A stretch of 64,000 nt of DNA from Halorubrum sp. Atlit-26R. GTDB lineage: Archaea; Halobacteriota; Halobacteria; Halobacteriales; Haloferacaceae. The DNA is taken from contig NZ_QPLT01000001.1 in the NCBI RefSeq assembly GCF_003666015.1, positions 124,001 to 188,000 of the forward strand. Direction: 5' to 3'. The first letter of the stretch is position 1, and every line of letters starts with the position of its first letter. The notes beneath the pieces were generated by a model that was not told the origin of the DNA, ran no database searches, and saw only the letters and a program-made list of their open reading frames with translations. Positions 44,442-52,100 of this stretch are shown one piece after another. The position numbers and the translations under genes are program-made.

Positions 44442-45617
44442 TTATAAAGCGAGCGCCGCGACGGCGTACGCGAGCGCGAACGAGACGGCGAACGAGCCGG
44501 CCCACGCCCCCACGGTCGTCAGGATCTTCTCGGCGTCCACCGCGTCGCGGCCGCCGACGGCCGCGCCGCTCCCGATGATGGCGCTGACGACGATCTCGTT
44601 GAACGAGACCGGCACCCCGAGCAGCACCGCGAGCTGCGCGATCAGGAACGACGGGACGAGCGCGGAGATGGAGCGCCGCGGCCCGAGCGAGGAGTAGTCC
44701 TGCGAGAGCGACTTGATCATCCGCGGCGCGCCGGTCCACGAGCCGACCAGCATCCCGAACCCGCCGCCGACGAGGACGGCGGTCGCCGACACCATCTCGA
44801 CTTCGTCGAGCAGCGGGAGCAGCGGGCCGACCGCTAACCCGACCTGACTCCCGCCCGCGGAGAAGGCGACGAGCGACCCGAGCGCCAGCAGCACGCGCCG
44901 CAGCCCGCCCGCTTCGTCGCGGCTCACGTCCCACCAGACGACGGTCGCGATCGCCAGCGCGGCGAGGCCGGTGATCGCGGCCGCCGACGCGAGGCCGTCG
45001 ACCGAGAGGGTCCGCTGCGCGAGTCCGCTGACGGTCCCCGGCGCGGCCCCCTCGCCGAGGAAGCTGAACCGGACGTTCACGAGGACGGCGCCGACGAGGC
45101 CGGCGAGGACCGGGACGCTGTACCGCTCGGCGACCCCGGGTCGCGGGAGGACCGAGGCGATCCCGAAGGCGATGCCGCCGCCGACGAACGGCGTCAGCAG
45201 CCAGACGGCGCCGATCTGTTGGTACTTCGCCCAGACCGGCGTCCCGCCCAGCGCGAGGCCGACGCCGATGACGGCGCCGGTCACGGTGAACGCGGTCGCG
45301 ATCGGGATCCCGGTGACGATGCCGACCGCCATCAGCCCCGCGCCCAGCAAGAGCACGAGGATGACGCCGGCGACGGGCAGACTGATGCCGCCGACGAGGC
45401 CGCTGCCGACGGCCTCCGAGACGTTGCCGCCCTGCGTGACGGCGCCGACGAAGCCGAAGACGCCGACCAGGAGGGCGGCCCGCATCGTCCCGATGGCGTT
45501 CGCGCCGACGGCGGGGGCGAACGGGGTCGCGCCGCTCGACCCGGCGCCGATCACCCACGCCATGAACAGGCTGGCGAGCGCCGCGCCGACGAAGAGGGCG
45601 ATGAGAGCGGGGTCCAT
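44442..45617 (-). CDS. PiT-family anion permease
   Basis: A 391-residue membrane permease. The two PiT signatures are seen: FAPAVGANAIGTMRAALLVGVFGFVGA at about 33-60, and the C-terminal FNEIVVSAIIGSGAAVGG near residue 345. About ten helices are present. The family usually moves inorganic phosphate, but some members (CysP of Bacillus) move sulfate. Here it directly follows two YeeE/YedE genes in a sulfur cluster, so sulfate or thiosulfate is plausible. Its stop codon lies inside the palindrome GCTCGCTT-ATA-AAGCGAGC at 44436-44454. Confidence 0.8.
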   Translation of the reverse strand: MDPALIALFVGAALASLFMAWVIGAGSSGATPFAPAVGANAIGTMRAALLVGVFGFVGAVTQGGNVSEAVGSGLVGGISLPVAGVILVLLLGAGLMAVGIVTGIPIATAFTVTGAVIGVGLALGGTPVWAKYQQIGAVWLLTPFVGGGIAFGIASVLPRPGVAERYSVPVLAGLVGAVLVNVRFSFLGEGAAPGTVSGLAQRTLSVDGLASAAAITGLAALAIATVVWWDVSRDEAGGLRRVLLALGSLVAFSAGGSQVGLAVGPLLPLLDEVEMVSATAVLVGGGFGMLVGSWTGAPRMIKSLSQDYSSLGPRRSISALVPSFLIAQLAVLLGVPVSFNEIVVSAIIGSGAAVGGRDAVDAEKILTTVGAWAGSFAVSFALAYAVAALAL

Positions 45618-45629
45618 GGAGGGGGCGTG

Positions 45630-46091
45630 TCAGTCCGCGCCCGCCGGGGCGGCGTCGCGGGCCTCGCTCCGGCTCCGCCAGTACCCCTGCGCGTACGCGC
45701 CGACGAACATCCCGCCGAGCGCCCAGAGGATGGTGACGTTGCCGACCCCGAGGCTCGCGTACGCCGCGCCCGGACAGATCCCGGAGAGCCCCCAGCCGAC
45801 GCCGAAGACGGCGCCGCCGACGAGGACGTTCCGGTCGAACGGTTTCAGCCGACGCTCGTACGGGCTCCCCGTGAGGGGCGCGGCGTCCCGGATCCGCGGC
45901 AGCAGCGCGAACGCGATCCCGGAGACGATCGCAGCCCCGAACATCACGAACGGCAGGCCGAGGTCCTCGAACAGCAGGAAGTTCACCACGACCTCCGGCC
46001 GCGCCATGTGGCTGAAGCCGAGCCCGAACCCGAAGATCAGCCCGCCGACGAACACCAGCGGCTTGAACAGGGGATGACGGTCGTCGCTCAC
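45630..46091 (-). CDS. YeeE/YedE-type (TsuA-like) transporter, half protein 1
   Basis: A 153-residue membrane protein with four helices. It has GFGLGFSHMARPEVVVNFL and the cysteine-containing GVGWGLSGICPGAAYASLG, matching one half of the thiosulfate channel family YeeE/YedE (DUF6691-like). With the next protein it probably makes one complete transporter. It lies 12 bases upstream of the PiT gene in the same direction. Confidence 0.82.
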   Translation of the reverse strand: MSDDRHPLFKPLVFVGGLIFGFGLGFSHMARPEVVVNFLLFEDLGLPFVMFGAAIVSGIAFALLPRIRDAAPLTGSPYERRLKPFDRNVLVGGAVFGVGWGLSGICPGAAYASLGVGNVTILWALGGMFVGAYAQGYWRSRSEARDAAPAGAD

Positions 46092-46212
46092 GTGTCGCTC
46101 CCTCCGGTCGCTCCCGTTCGCGCAGTTCGAGACGCGCGCTGCTCACGGCTCACGTCCGTTCGCCGTTCGCCCTCCGAGGCGCTCACTCCGTTCGCCCCTC
46201 GCGTCTCGCGCA

Positions 46213-46770
46213 TCACGGACTCACCCCCAACGCGGCGACGACCTGCGCGGTCCCGATCGCCACGGTCAGGAACGTCGCGACGCCGGCCAGCGACGTCTTC
46301 GACGCCGAGCCGACGCCGCAGACGCCGTGTCCGGACGTACACCCCTTCCCGACGCGGGTCCCGATACCGACCAAGATCCCGCCGAGGAACAGCCGCCACG
46401 GCTGGACGTCCGTCGTCCACAGCGTCACGCCGGCGACCTCGTAGAGCTGACCGGTCGTTCCGGGCTCGTACAGCGAGGTCGTGACCACGCCGGACTGGAC
46501 CGTCGCGGCGAACGCGAGCGCGCCCAGGACGATCCCGGCCGTGAACACGAGCCGCCAGTCCCGCGAGCCGACGTACCGCTGGAACCGCGACTGGTCGGAG
46601 ACGTACGACAGCGTCGACTCCAGGAACGTGCTCGCCCCGGCCGGGATGCCGGTCCCGACGTAGATGACGACGGTCCCGAGGCCGACGAGCAGCCCGCCGA
46701 CGGCGTACCGGCTGATCCCGTTGGGGAACAGCTCGGCGACGGCCTGAAGCAGTACTGGGTCAGCGACCAT
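46213..46770 (-). CDS. YeeE/YedE-type (TsuA-like) transporter, half protein 2
   Basis: A 185-residue membrane protein with about five helices. Near the C-terminus is GIGTRVGKGCTSGHGVCGVG, the double-cysteine signature of YeeE/YedE transporters, in which cysteines pass thiosulfate through the membrane. It pairs with the 45630 protein. The two are separated by 121 bases of GC-rich, partly self-complementary sequence (46092-46212). Confidence 0.84.
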   Translation of the reverse strand: MVADPVLLQAVAELFPNGISRYAVGGLLVGLGTVVIYVGTGIPAGASTFLESTLSYVSDQSRFQRYVGSRDWRLVFTAGIVLGALAFAATVQSGVVTTSLYEPGTTGQLYEVAGVTLWTTDVQPWRLFLGGILVGIGTRVGKGCTSGHGVCGVGSASKTSLAGVATFLTVAIGTAQVVAALGVSP

Positions 46771-46778
46771 TTGCGTCG

Positions 46779-47972
46779 TCAGTCACCCGCGAGCGAGTCT
46801 TGGCTGGCGGCGCAGTTGTTCGGCCCGAGCTCGAGGGTGAACGCCTCCTCGTCGTCGACGGCGTTCTGCCCGAGGTTCGTTGCGATGATGTCCTCGTAGT
46901 TGGCCGGGCGCGGCGGCATGTCCGAGAGGATCAGCTCGACGAAGTCGTCCTCCTCCATCGTGAGCGCGTCCATCTCCTCGACGAGCTCGCCGATCGGCGC
47001 CGTGTAGGTGCCGTCGTCGGCCGGGACGGCCGCGTCGCTGAAGTGCGCGCCGCCGATCAGGGTGTCGTCGGGCAGCGTCAGCACCCGCTCCTGAAGCGAC
47101 TCGTACAGCATGCGCGCGGCGTCGGGGGCGCCGTCGTCGCCCTCTTCGAGGTCGGGACGGGCGACGCTCTCGATGAACAGCCCGTCGCCGGTCGCGAGGA
47201 GGCTCTCGTCGACGAGGTAGGAGGTCATCCCGGTCGTGTGGCCGGGCGTGTAGACGGTCTCGATCGCCGCGTCGCCGACTTCGAAGGTGTCGCCGTCTTC
47301 GGCCGTGGTCAGCTCGTCGGCGTAGGTGACGCCGCGGTCGACGGCGGCGTCGGGGATGACGCCCTCCACGCCTTCGGCGTCGAGGTCGCGCACGCCCGAG
47401 ATGTGGTCGGCGTGGACGTGCGTGTCGATGGCGTACGTCAGGTCGACGCCGAGGTCGTCGGCGTCGTCGAGGTAGCGGTCGGTGAAGGCCCGGAGCGGGT
47501 CGATGATCGCGGCCTCCCCGTCGTCGTAGAGGAGGTAGCCGAGACAGCCTGACGAGGGGCGCTGGTACTGGAGGAGCGTGCCGGCGCCGTCGTAGCGGTC
47601 GACCTCGACGGCCTCGTAGATGCTCGCCCAGCCGTTCATCCCGTCTTCGAGGTGGTCGACGTCGTAGCCGCGCTCCGCGAGCGTGCCCGCGACGTACTCG
47701 CTGGCGCCGCCCTTCGCGCAGAGGACGGTCACCTCGCGGTCGTCGGGGATCCGATCGAGGACGTCGTCGTCGATCTCGTCCTCGAGGAACTCGAAGTACG
47801 GGACGTTGATCGACGTGACGTTCTCGCCGTCGATGCGCCACTCGTCGTAATCCGACTGCATGCGCGCGTCGAGGATCGTGACGTCCTCGCCCGCGTCGAT
47901 TCGGTCTTTGAGCGATTCCGGGTCGACGGAGTCGACGTCGACGTCCGGAGTCGGGAAGTCGTCGGCATTCAT
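46779..47972 (-). CDS. Rhodanese-persulfide dioxygenase fusion (MBL fold)
   Basis: A 397-residue soluble protein. Residues about 10-110 are a rhodanese domain with the active-site cysteine in VLCAKGGAS. From about 130 a metallo-beta-lactamase domain of the ETHE1/BLH type follows, with THVHADH, TPGHTTG and GDGLFI; ETHE1-like enzymes oxidise glutathione or other persulfides to sulfite. This order (rhodanese first) suggests sulfane sulfur processing. The start is ATG 47972; a GTG at 47981 is less likely. A 9-bp inverted repeat lies 44 bp upstream. Confidence 0.88.
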   Translation of the reverse strand: MNADDFPTPDVDVDSVDPESLKDRIDAGEDVTILDARMQSDYDEWRIDGENVTSINVPYFEFLEDEIDDDVLDRIPDDREVTVLCAKGGASEYVAGTLAERGYDVDHLEDGMNGWASIYEAVEVDRYDGAGTLLQYQRPSSGCLGYLLYDDGEAAIIDPLRAFTDRYLDDADDLGVDLTYAIDTHVHADHISGVRDLDAEGVEGVIPDAAVDRGVTYADELTTAEDGDTFEVGDAAIETVYTPGHTTGMTSYLVDESLLATGDGLFIESVARPDLEEGDDGAPDAARMLYESLQERVLTLPDDTLIGGAHFSDAAVPADDGTYTAPIGELVEEMDALTMEEDDFVELILSDMPPRPANYEDIIATNLGQNAVDDEEAFTLELGPNNCAASQDSLAGD

Positions 47973-48015
47973 GTTTCGCACTCAGTTCTACCGGGTCGAC
48001 GCACAAAAGCATTTT

Positions 48016-48046
48016 CATAGTATTTCCTATTTCAAACAATACTATG
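48016..48046. promoter_or_regulatory. Inverted repeat upstream of the persulfide dioxygenase gene
   Basis: CATAGTATT at 48016-48024 and AATACTATG at 48038-48046 form a perfect 9-bp inverted repeat with a 13-bp spacer, lying in the divergent promoter region between the dioxygenase and tusA genes. Its core AGTATT recurs before other genes of the sulfur island. Confidence 0.65.
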
Positions 48047-48175
48047 GAGGGAGATCTTTGTCCGGTGGGCCCCGGGTGTCCCCGAACACGGGTTATACGT
48101 CGTCTAAACCGGTTTGGCTTTATACAGTAGTCGGCGATCTTCACAAGAATCGACAATCTTTTACTGTGCCGGGAG

Positions 48176-48184
48176 GTATTGTGC
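48176..48184 (+). promoter_or_regulatory. GTATTGT motif before tusA
   Basis: GGTATTGTG at 48176-48184 lies about 38 bp before the tusA start codon. It matches the AGTATTGT core seen before the minus-strand genes of this region. Confidence 0.35.
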
Positions 48185-48220
48185 GCTAGCTCCAATACAG
48201 ACAACCGGAGCAGATATCCC

Positions 48221-48466
48221 ATGAGTGCCGAATTCGACATCGCGGAGACGCTCGACGTGAAAGGCGCATCGTGCCCCATGCCAGTGGTGAAGACGAAGTC
48301 CGCCATCGACGACCTCGCCCCGGGCGAGGTCCTCGAGGTGGTGGCGACGGACCCCGGTAGCATGAGCGACATCGACGGCTGGGCCGACGGCACCGAGGGC
48401 GTCGAGCTCGTCGACCAGACGGAGGGCGACGACGTGTACAACCACTACGTCCGCAAGACGGAGTAA
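48221..48466 (+). CDS. tusA: TusA-family sulfur carrier protein 1
   Basis: An 81-residue SirA/TusA protein. The sulfur-accepting cysteine is in KGASCPMPVVKTK (CPxP motif, residue about 17). TusA proteins take persulfide sulfur from rhodanese or DsrE proteins and pass it on. ATG 48221 (MSAEFDIAETLDV) is the usual start. The next gene begins 2 bases after its stop and encodes a DsrE-like protein, the classic partner. Confidence 0.9.
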   Translation: MSAEFDIAETLDVKGASCPMPVVKTKSAIDDLAPGEVLEVVATDPGSMSDIDGWADGTEGVELVDQTEGDDVYNHYVRKTE

Positions 48467-48468
48467 CG

Positions 48469-49086
48469 ATGAGCACGGACACACCCGACGCGTCGGCCGG
48501 GGAGGCGCAGACCGAGGACGCGTCGACCGAGGACGTGCCGGCCGACGAAGTGCCCTCGCGCGCGGAGCTGGCCGCGCGCGTCGACGAGCTCGAGGAGGCG
48601 CTCGCCGAGGCCACCGCCGAGGACGGCGGCAAGAAGATGAGCATCATCGCCACGAAGGGGACGCTGGACATGGCGTACCCGCCGCTCATCCTCGCCAGCA
48701 CCGCGGCCGCGTTCGGCTACGAGGTGACCGTCTTCACCACCTTCTGGGGGCTCGACATGCTCCACGAGGAGCGGTCGAAGAACCTCCAGCTCAGCTCCGT
48801 CGGGAACCCCAACATGCCCGTCCCCAACGCCGTCGCCGCGCTCCCCGGCATGGACCGCGTGACGACGAAGATGATGGAAAAGCGGATCACGGACAACGAC
48901 ACCGCCACGATCGAGGAGCTCCTCGAGACGAGCCTGGAGATGGGCGTGGAGTTCCAGGCCTGTCAGATGACCATCGAGCTGATGGACTACGACGAGGACG
49001 ACTTCTACGACGGCGTCACCACCGGCGTCGGCGCCGCGACCGCCATTCAGGACATGGCCGAGGCGGACATCCAGCTCCTCGTCTGA
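48469..49086 (+). CDS. DsrE/DsrF-like sulfurtransferase (DsrE2 type)
   Basis: A 205-residue protein. The first 50 residues are acidic and low-complexity with a short coiled-coil stretch. The domain follows: KMSIIATKGTLDMAYPPLILASTAAAFGYEVTVFTTFWGL, then VEFQACQMTIELM, where the cysteine fits the sulfur-binding site of DsrE2 proteins. It probably exchanges sulfane sulfur with the TusA protein encoded just upstream. Confidence 0.86.
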   Translation: MSTDTPDASAGEAQTEDASTEDVPADEVPSRAELAARVDELEEALAEATAEDGGKKMSIIATKGTLDMAYPPLILASTAAAFGYEVTVFTTFWGLDMLHEERSKNLQLSSVGNPNMPVPNAVAALPGMDRVTTKMMEKRITDNDTATIEELLETSLEMGVEFQACQMTIELMDYDEDDFYDGVTTGVGAATAIQDMAEADIQLLV

Positions 49087-49153
49087 CCGCCGCCGACCGA
49101 ACTCCGGTTCCGATTCTCGAACGCTCGTTCTCTCGCAGCGACTCCGCGGCGGT

Positions 49154-49774
49154 TCACTCGCGGCCGGACCGCTCGCGGCCGATCGCGCTCGCCACCGCGA
49201 GCAGGTAGCCCAACCCGTACTGGACCTCCGGGTCGCGCACGCCGCGGAGCAGCCCGACGGCGCCGACCCGCTCGGGCGACTCGCTTTCCGCCTCGCCGAC
49301 GCCCTTCAGCAGCGTCTCGACGCCGTCGCGGGTGTCGTCGTCGGCCGCGGTCTGTGCCACCTCGCCGAGCGCGGCGCCGGTCCCGGCCAGCGACGCGACC
49401 ATCTCGTCGTCGAGGGCCGCGGTCGCCAGCGACCCGACCTCGGCGATCTCGGCTATCTCGTCGAGCGTGCCGCTCCGCTGGAGCGTGACCAGCGTGTCGA
49501 GCGCCGCCCGCAGCTCGTCGCCGTTCTCGCCGACCGCCTCGGCGAGCGCCACGGTCTCGTCGGTCGCGAGGCCGTCGGCGGACTCCGCGAGCGTCGACCC
49601 CGTGGCCGAGAGCTCGCGGACCATCTCGTCGTCCAGCGCGCTCTCCCCTAAGGAGAGCACGTCCAGCAGCTCGTTGACCGCGTCGAGCCGCTCCACGAAC
49701 GCGGCGACCGCCTCCGGGTTCTCCGCGATCGCCGCTTCGAGGTCGGCCGACTCGGAGGATTCCGTCTCGGACAT
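49154..49774 (-). CDS. DUF1641 domain protein
   Basis: A 206-residue acidic helical protein. It has the repeated pattern LLDVLSLGESALDDEMVRELSATGSTLAE, and a GAVGLLRGVRDPEVQYGLGYLLAVASAIG ending, which is typical of DUF1641. This family sits next to sulfide:quinone oxidoreductase-like and formate dehydrogenase genes in other prokaryotes. Here it follows the SQR-like gene by 2 bases. It may be an accessory subunit of that flavoprotein. The start is ATG 49774. Confidence 0.82.
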   Translation of the reverse strand: MSETESSESADLEAAIAENPEAVAAFVERLDAVNELLDVLSLGESALDDEMVRELSATGSTLAESADGLATDETVALAEAVGENGDELRAALDTLVTLQRSGTLDEIAEIAEVGSLATAALDDEMVASLAGTGAALGEVAQTAADDDTRDGVETLLKGVGEAESESPERVGAVGLLRGVRDPEVQYGLGYLLAVASAIGRERSGRE

Positions 49775-49776
49775 GG

Positions 49777-50922
49777 TCAGAGCAGCCCCCGCGCGGTGAG
49801 CCAGTAGGACTCGTTGTACGCCAGCTTCGACCAGTGGAGCTTCTCCGAGGGCGGCGCGGGCGACGGCGGGTTCTCGTAGTCGAACTCGACGAACGAGGCC
49901 GAATCCATTCCGGTCTCGATGAAACACAGCGTCTTGCCGTCGTACGTCGCCGTCGCCGGCCGACCGCGGACATCGCTCGCGAGGCGCTGCCCGACGACGC
50001 CGGCCTGATAGTGGGCGACGCTGCCCGCGTTCGGGACGCCGGTGTCGGCGGTGTCGCCGAGCGCGTAGACGTTCTCCGCGGCCTCGGCCTCCAGCGTGTG
50101 CTTGTCGACGTCGACCCAGCCGTCGTCGCCGAGCCCGGCCTCCTCGATCAGGTCGACGCCGCCGTGGGGCGGGATCGACACGAGGAGGTCGTAGTCGAGC
50201 TCGGTCCCCTCCATCGACGTGATCGTCTCCGCGTCGGGGTCGACCGACTCGGCGTTGAAGAACGTCTCCACGTTGATGTCGCGCTCCTCCATGATGGGAC
50301 GGGCCCACTCGGCGATGTGGGGGTTCCCGTGAACGCGCTGGATCGGGTACGTGTAGGTGACCTCGACGTCCTCGCGCAGGCCGCGCTCGCGGAACCAGTC
50401 GTCGACCATGAAGACGAACTCCAGCGGCGCCGCCGGACACATGTGCGGCGTCCCGATGACGCTCAACACGATCTCGCCCTCAGTGAACTCCAGCAGCTCC
50501 TCGCGCAGGGCGGTCGCGCCCGACTCGCTGTAGTAGTCGTGTCCGCCCTCCGCGAGGCCGGGGATCTGCTCGGGCTTCAGCGTCGACCCGGTCGCCAAGA
50601 CGAGGTAGTCGTACTCCATCGGCGGTCCGCCGCCGTCGAACCGGAGCCGCTGAGAGTCGGTGTCGACCTCGGACACGCGGTCGATCCGGAGGTCGACCGC
50701 GTCGTCGACGAGCTCGTCGAGCGCGCGGCGACCGTCCGCCGGCTCGCGCTGGCCGAACGGCACGTACAGCCAGACCGGCTTGTACACGTGGTCGGGGCCG
50801 TCGTTGATCAGGGTGACCTCGACGTCGCCGGCGTCGAGCTCGGGTTCGAGCCGGTCGGCGAGGTCGTTGGCGAGCACCGACCCGCCGGTCCCGCCGCCGA
50901 GGACGACGATTCGCTCGGTCAT
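49777..50922 (-). CDS. Sulfide:quinone oxidoreductase-like flavoprotein
   Basis: A 381-residue FAD protein. It has RIVVLGGGTGGSVLANDLADRL at the N-terminus, DYLVLATGS, and the second FAD contact VYALGDTADTGVPNAGS. The segment VIGTPHMCPAAPLEFVFMVDDW holds a cysteine in the place of the SQR active-site region, but I do not see the full three-cysteine set, so it may be a type III-VI SQR or a related persulfide enzyme. The start is ATG 50922, overlapping the TusA gene by ATGA. It is followed by DUF1641. Confidence 0.84.
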   Translation of the reverse strand: MTERIVVLGGGTGGSVLANDLADRLEPELDAGDVEVTLINDGPDHVYKPVWLYVPFGQREPADGRRALDELVDDAVDLRIDRVSEVDTDSQRLRFDGGGPPMEYDYLVLATGSTLKPEQIPGLAEGGHDYYSESGATALREELLEFTEGEIVLSVIGTPHMCPAAPLEFVFMVDDWFRERGLREDVEVTYTYPIQRVHGNPHIAEWARPIMEERDINVETFFNAESVDPDAETITSMEGTELDYDLLVSIPPHGGVDLIEEAGLGDDGWVDVDKHTLEAEAAENVYALGDTADTGVPNAGSVAHYQAGVVGQRLASDVRGRPATATYDGKTLCFIETGMDSASFVEFDYENPPSPAPPSEKLHWSKLAYNESYWLTARGLL

Positions 50923-51155
50923 GCTTTCTCCACGTAGAACGCGTTGTGGTCGTCGAGCTCCTCGACGGCGAGCAGCTCGTTGCCGGCCTCCTCGGCCCAC
51001 TCGGGGACGTCGGTGAGCGACCCGTCGCTGTCGCTCAGCAGTCGGACGACGTCTCCCGGTTCGGCGCCTCGGATCGCTCCGATGAGGTCCATCAGGGGGC
51101 CGGGACACGCTGCGCCTCTGGCGTCGACGGTGTCGTCGGGTTCGATGTCGGTCAT
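50919..51155 (-). CDS. TusA-family sulfur carrier protein 2
   Basis: A 78-residue TusA protein with the CPxP motif in GAACPGPLMDLIGAIRG. It overlaps the SQR-like gene by 4 bases, so carrier and oxidoreductase are produced together. It differs from the 48221 protein, and the two probably serve separate steps. It starts the minus-strand operon tusA-SQR-DUF1641. Confidence 0.88.
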   Translation of the reverse strand: MTDIEPDDTVDARGAACPGPLMDLIGAIRGAEPGDVVRLLSDSDGSLTDVPEWAEEAGNELLAVEELDDHNAFYVEKA

Positions 51156-51282
51156 GGCAGTCTCACGTGCGGCAGTTGCGCGCGTGGCATATTAGACTTG
51201 TGCGTGGATTCCACTATTCTAATAATCTGGTCGTTCGGTGTACACGGGTCGGCCGCGACCGAGCGCGAGGGGCGTCCGCGGG

Positions 51283-51876
51283 CTACCGTCGGAACACGAC
51301 CGCGTAATGGTACGGCGGCAGCTCGATCCGCCGGTCGAGTTCGAACGCCGCGGCTCGCGTGACGGCTTCCGCCGTTTCCTCGGGGGTCATCCGCAGCTCC
51401 GTCGGCGGGCCTCGGGGCTCGCCCCCCACGGTCGTCGCCTCGCGCGGTCGGTCGCGCCAGTTGACGACGATCAGGCTGCCGCCGGGCTCGATCGCGTCGA
51501 ACGCCTCCGCGACGAACTCGGCGCGGTCGTCGACGCCGTGGAAGGTGTTCGCCACGACGAGCGCGTCGACCCGTTCCGGGAGGAGCTCGGTCAGGTTCCG
51601 GGCGTCACCGTGGACCGGGACGACGTTCCCGACCGCCTGTCGCTCGGCGAGCGACTCCAGCTCGCCGAGCAGCGACTCGTCCAAGTCGACCGCGTACACC
51701 GGCGCGGGCTCGACGATCCGGGCGGCCGGGAGCGCGAAGTAGCCGCTCCCGCAGCCGACCTCGGCCACCGACTGACCGGCCCCGATCCCGAGGTCTCGGA
51801 GCGTCGCGCCCGGCGTCGGCCAGAGCTTCCCCCACCAGTCCCAGTCGGGCTGGCCGGTGTTCTGGAACCGCTCCAT
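51283..51876 (-). CDS. Class I SAM-dependent methyltransferase
   Basis: A 197-residue Rossmann-fold methyltransferase. Motif I is VAEVGCGSGYFALPAA (about 38-53), the acidic loop is YAVDLDESLLGEL, motif IV is ALVVANTFHGV and EPGGSLIVVNWRDRP follows. The head ERFQNTGQPDWDWWGKLWPTPG is conserved in haloarchaeal relatives. The substrate is not evident. The upstream region 51877-52100 is AT-rich near 52000-52050 and carries an AATATTGT. Confidence 0.85.
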   Translation of the reverse strand: MERFQNTGQPDWDWWGKLWPTPGATLRDLGIGAGQSVAEVGCGSGYFALPAARIVEPAPVYAVDLDESLLGELESLAERQAVGNVVPVHGDARNLTELLPERVDALVVANTFHGVDDRAEFVAEAFDAIEPGGSLIVVNWRDRPREATTVGGEPRGPPTELRMTPEETAEAVTRAAAFELDRRIELPPYHYAVVFRR

Positions 51877-52100
51877 CGTCAGCGAGGGTCGAGCGCGTCG
51901 GCGTCCAACGGGCGGTGCGGGCCTCGGCGTCGGCGTCGGTCGCCCCCGACGACCGCAGACCCACGTCCGTCGCCCTCGCGGAGCCGTCCGTCCGCCACGC
52001 TAATATTGTCTACCATGCCCACAATTGGGTCATTTCGGTATATACGTCTTTCTCACCCGTTCCGGGTCGGCGGCGAGACGCCCCGCCCGCTTGCGGACTG

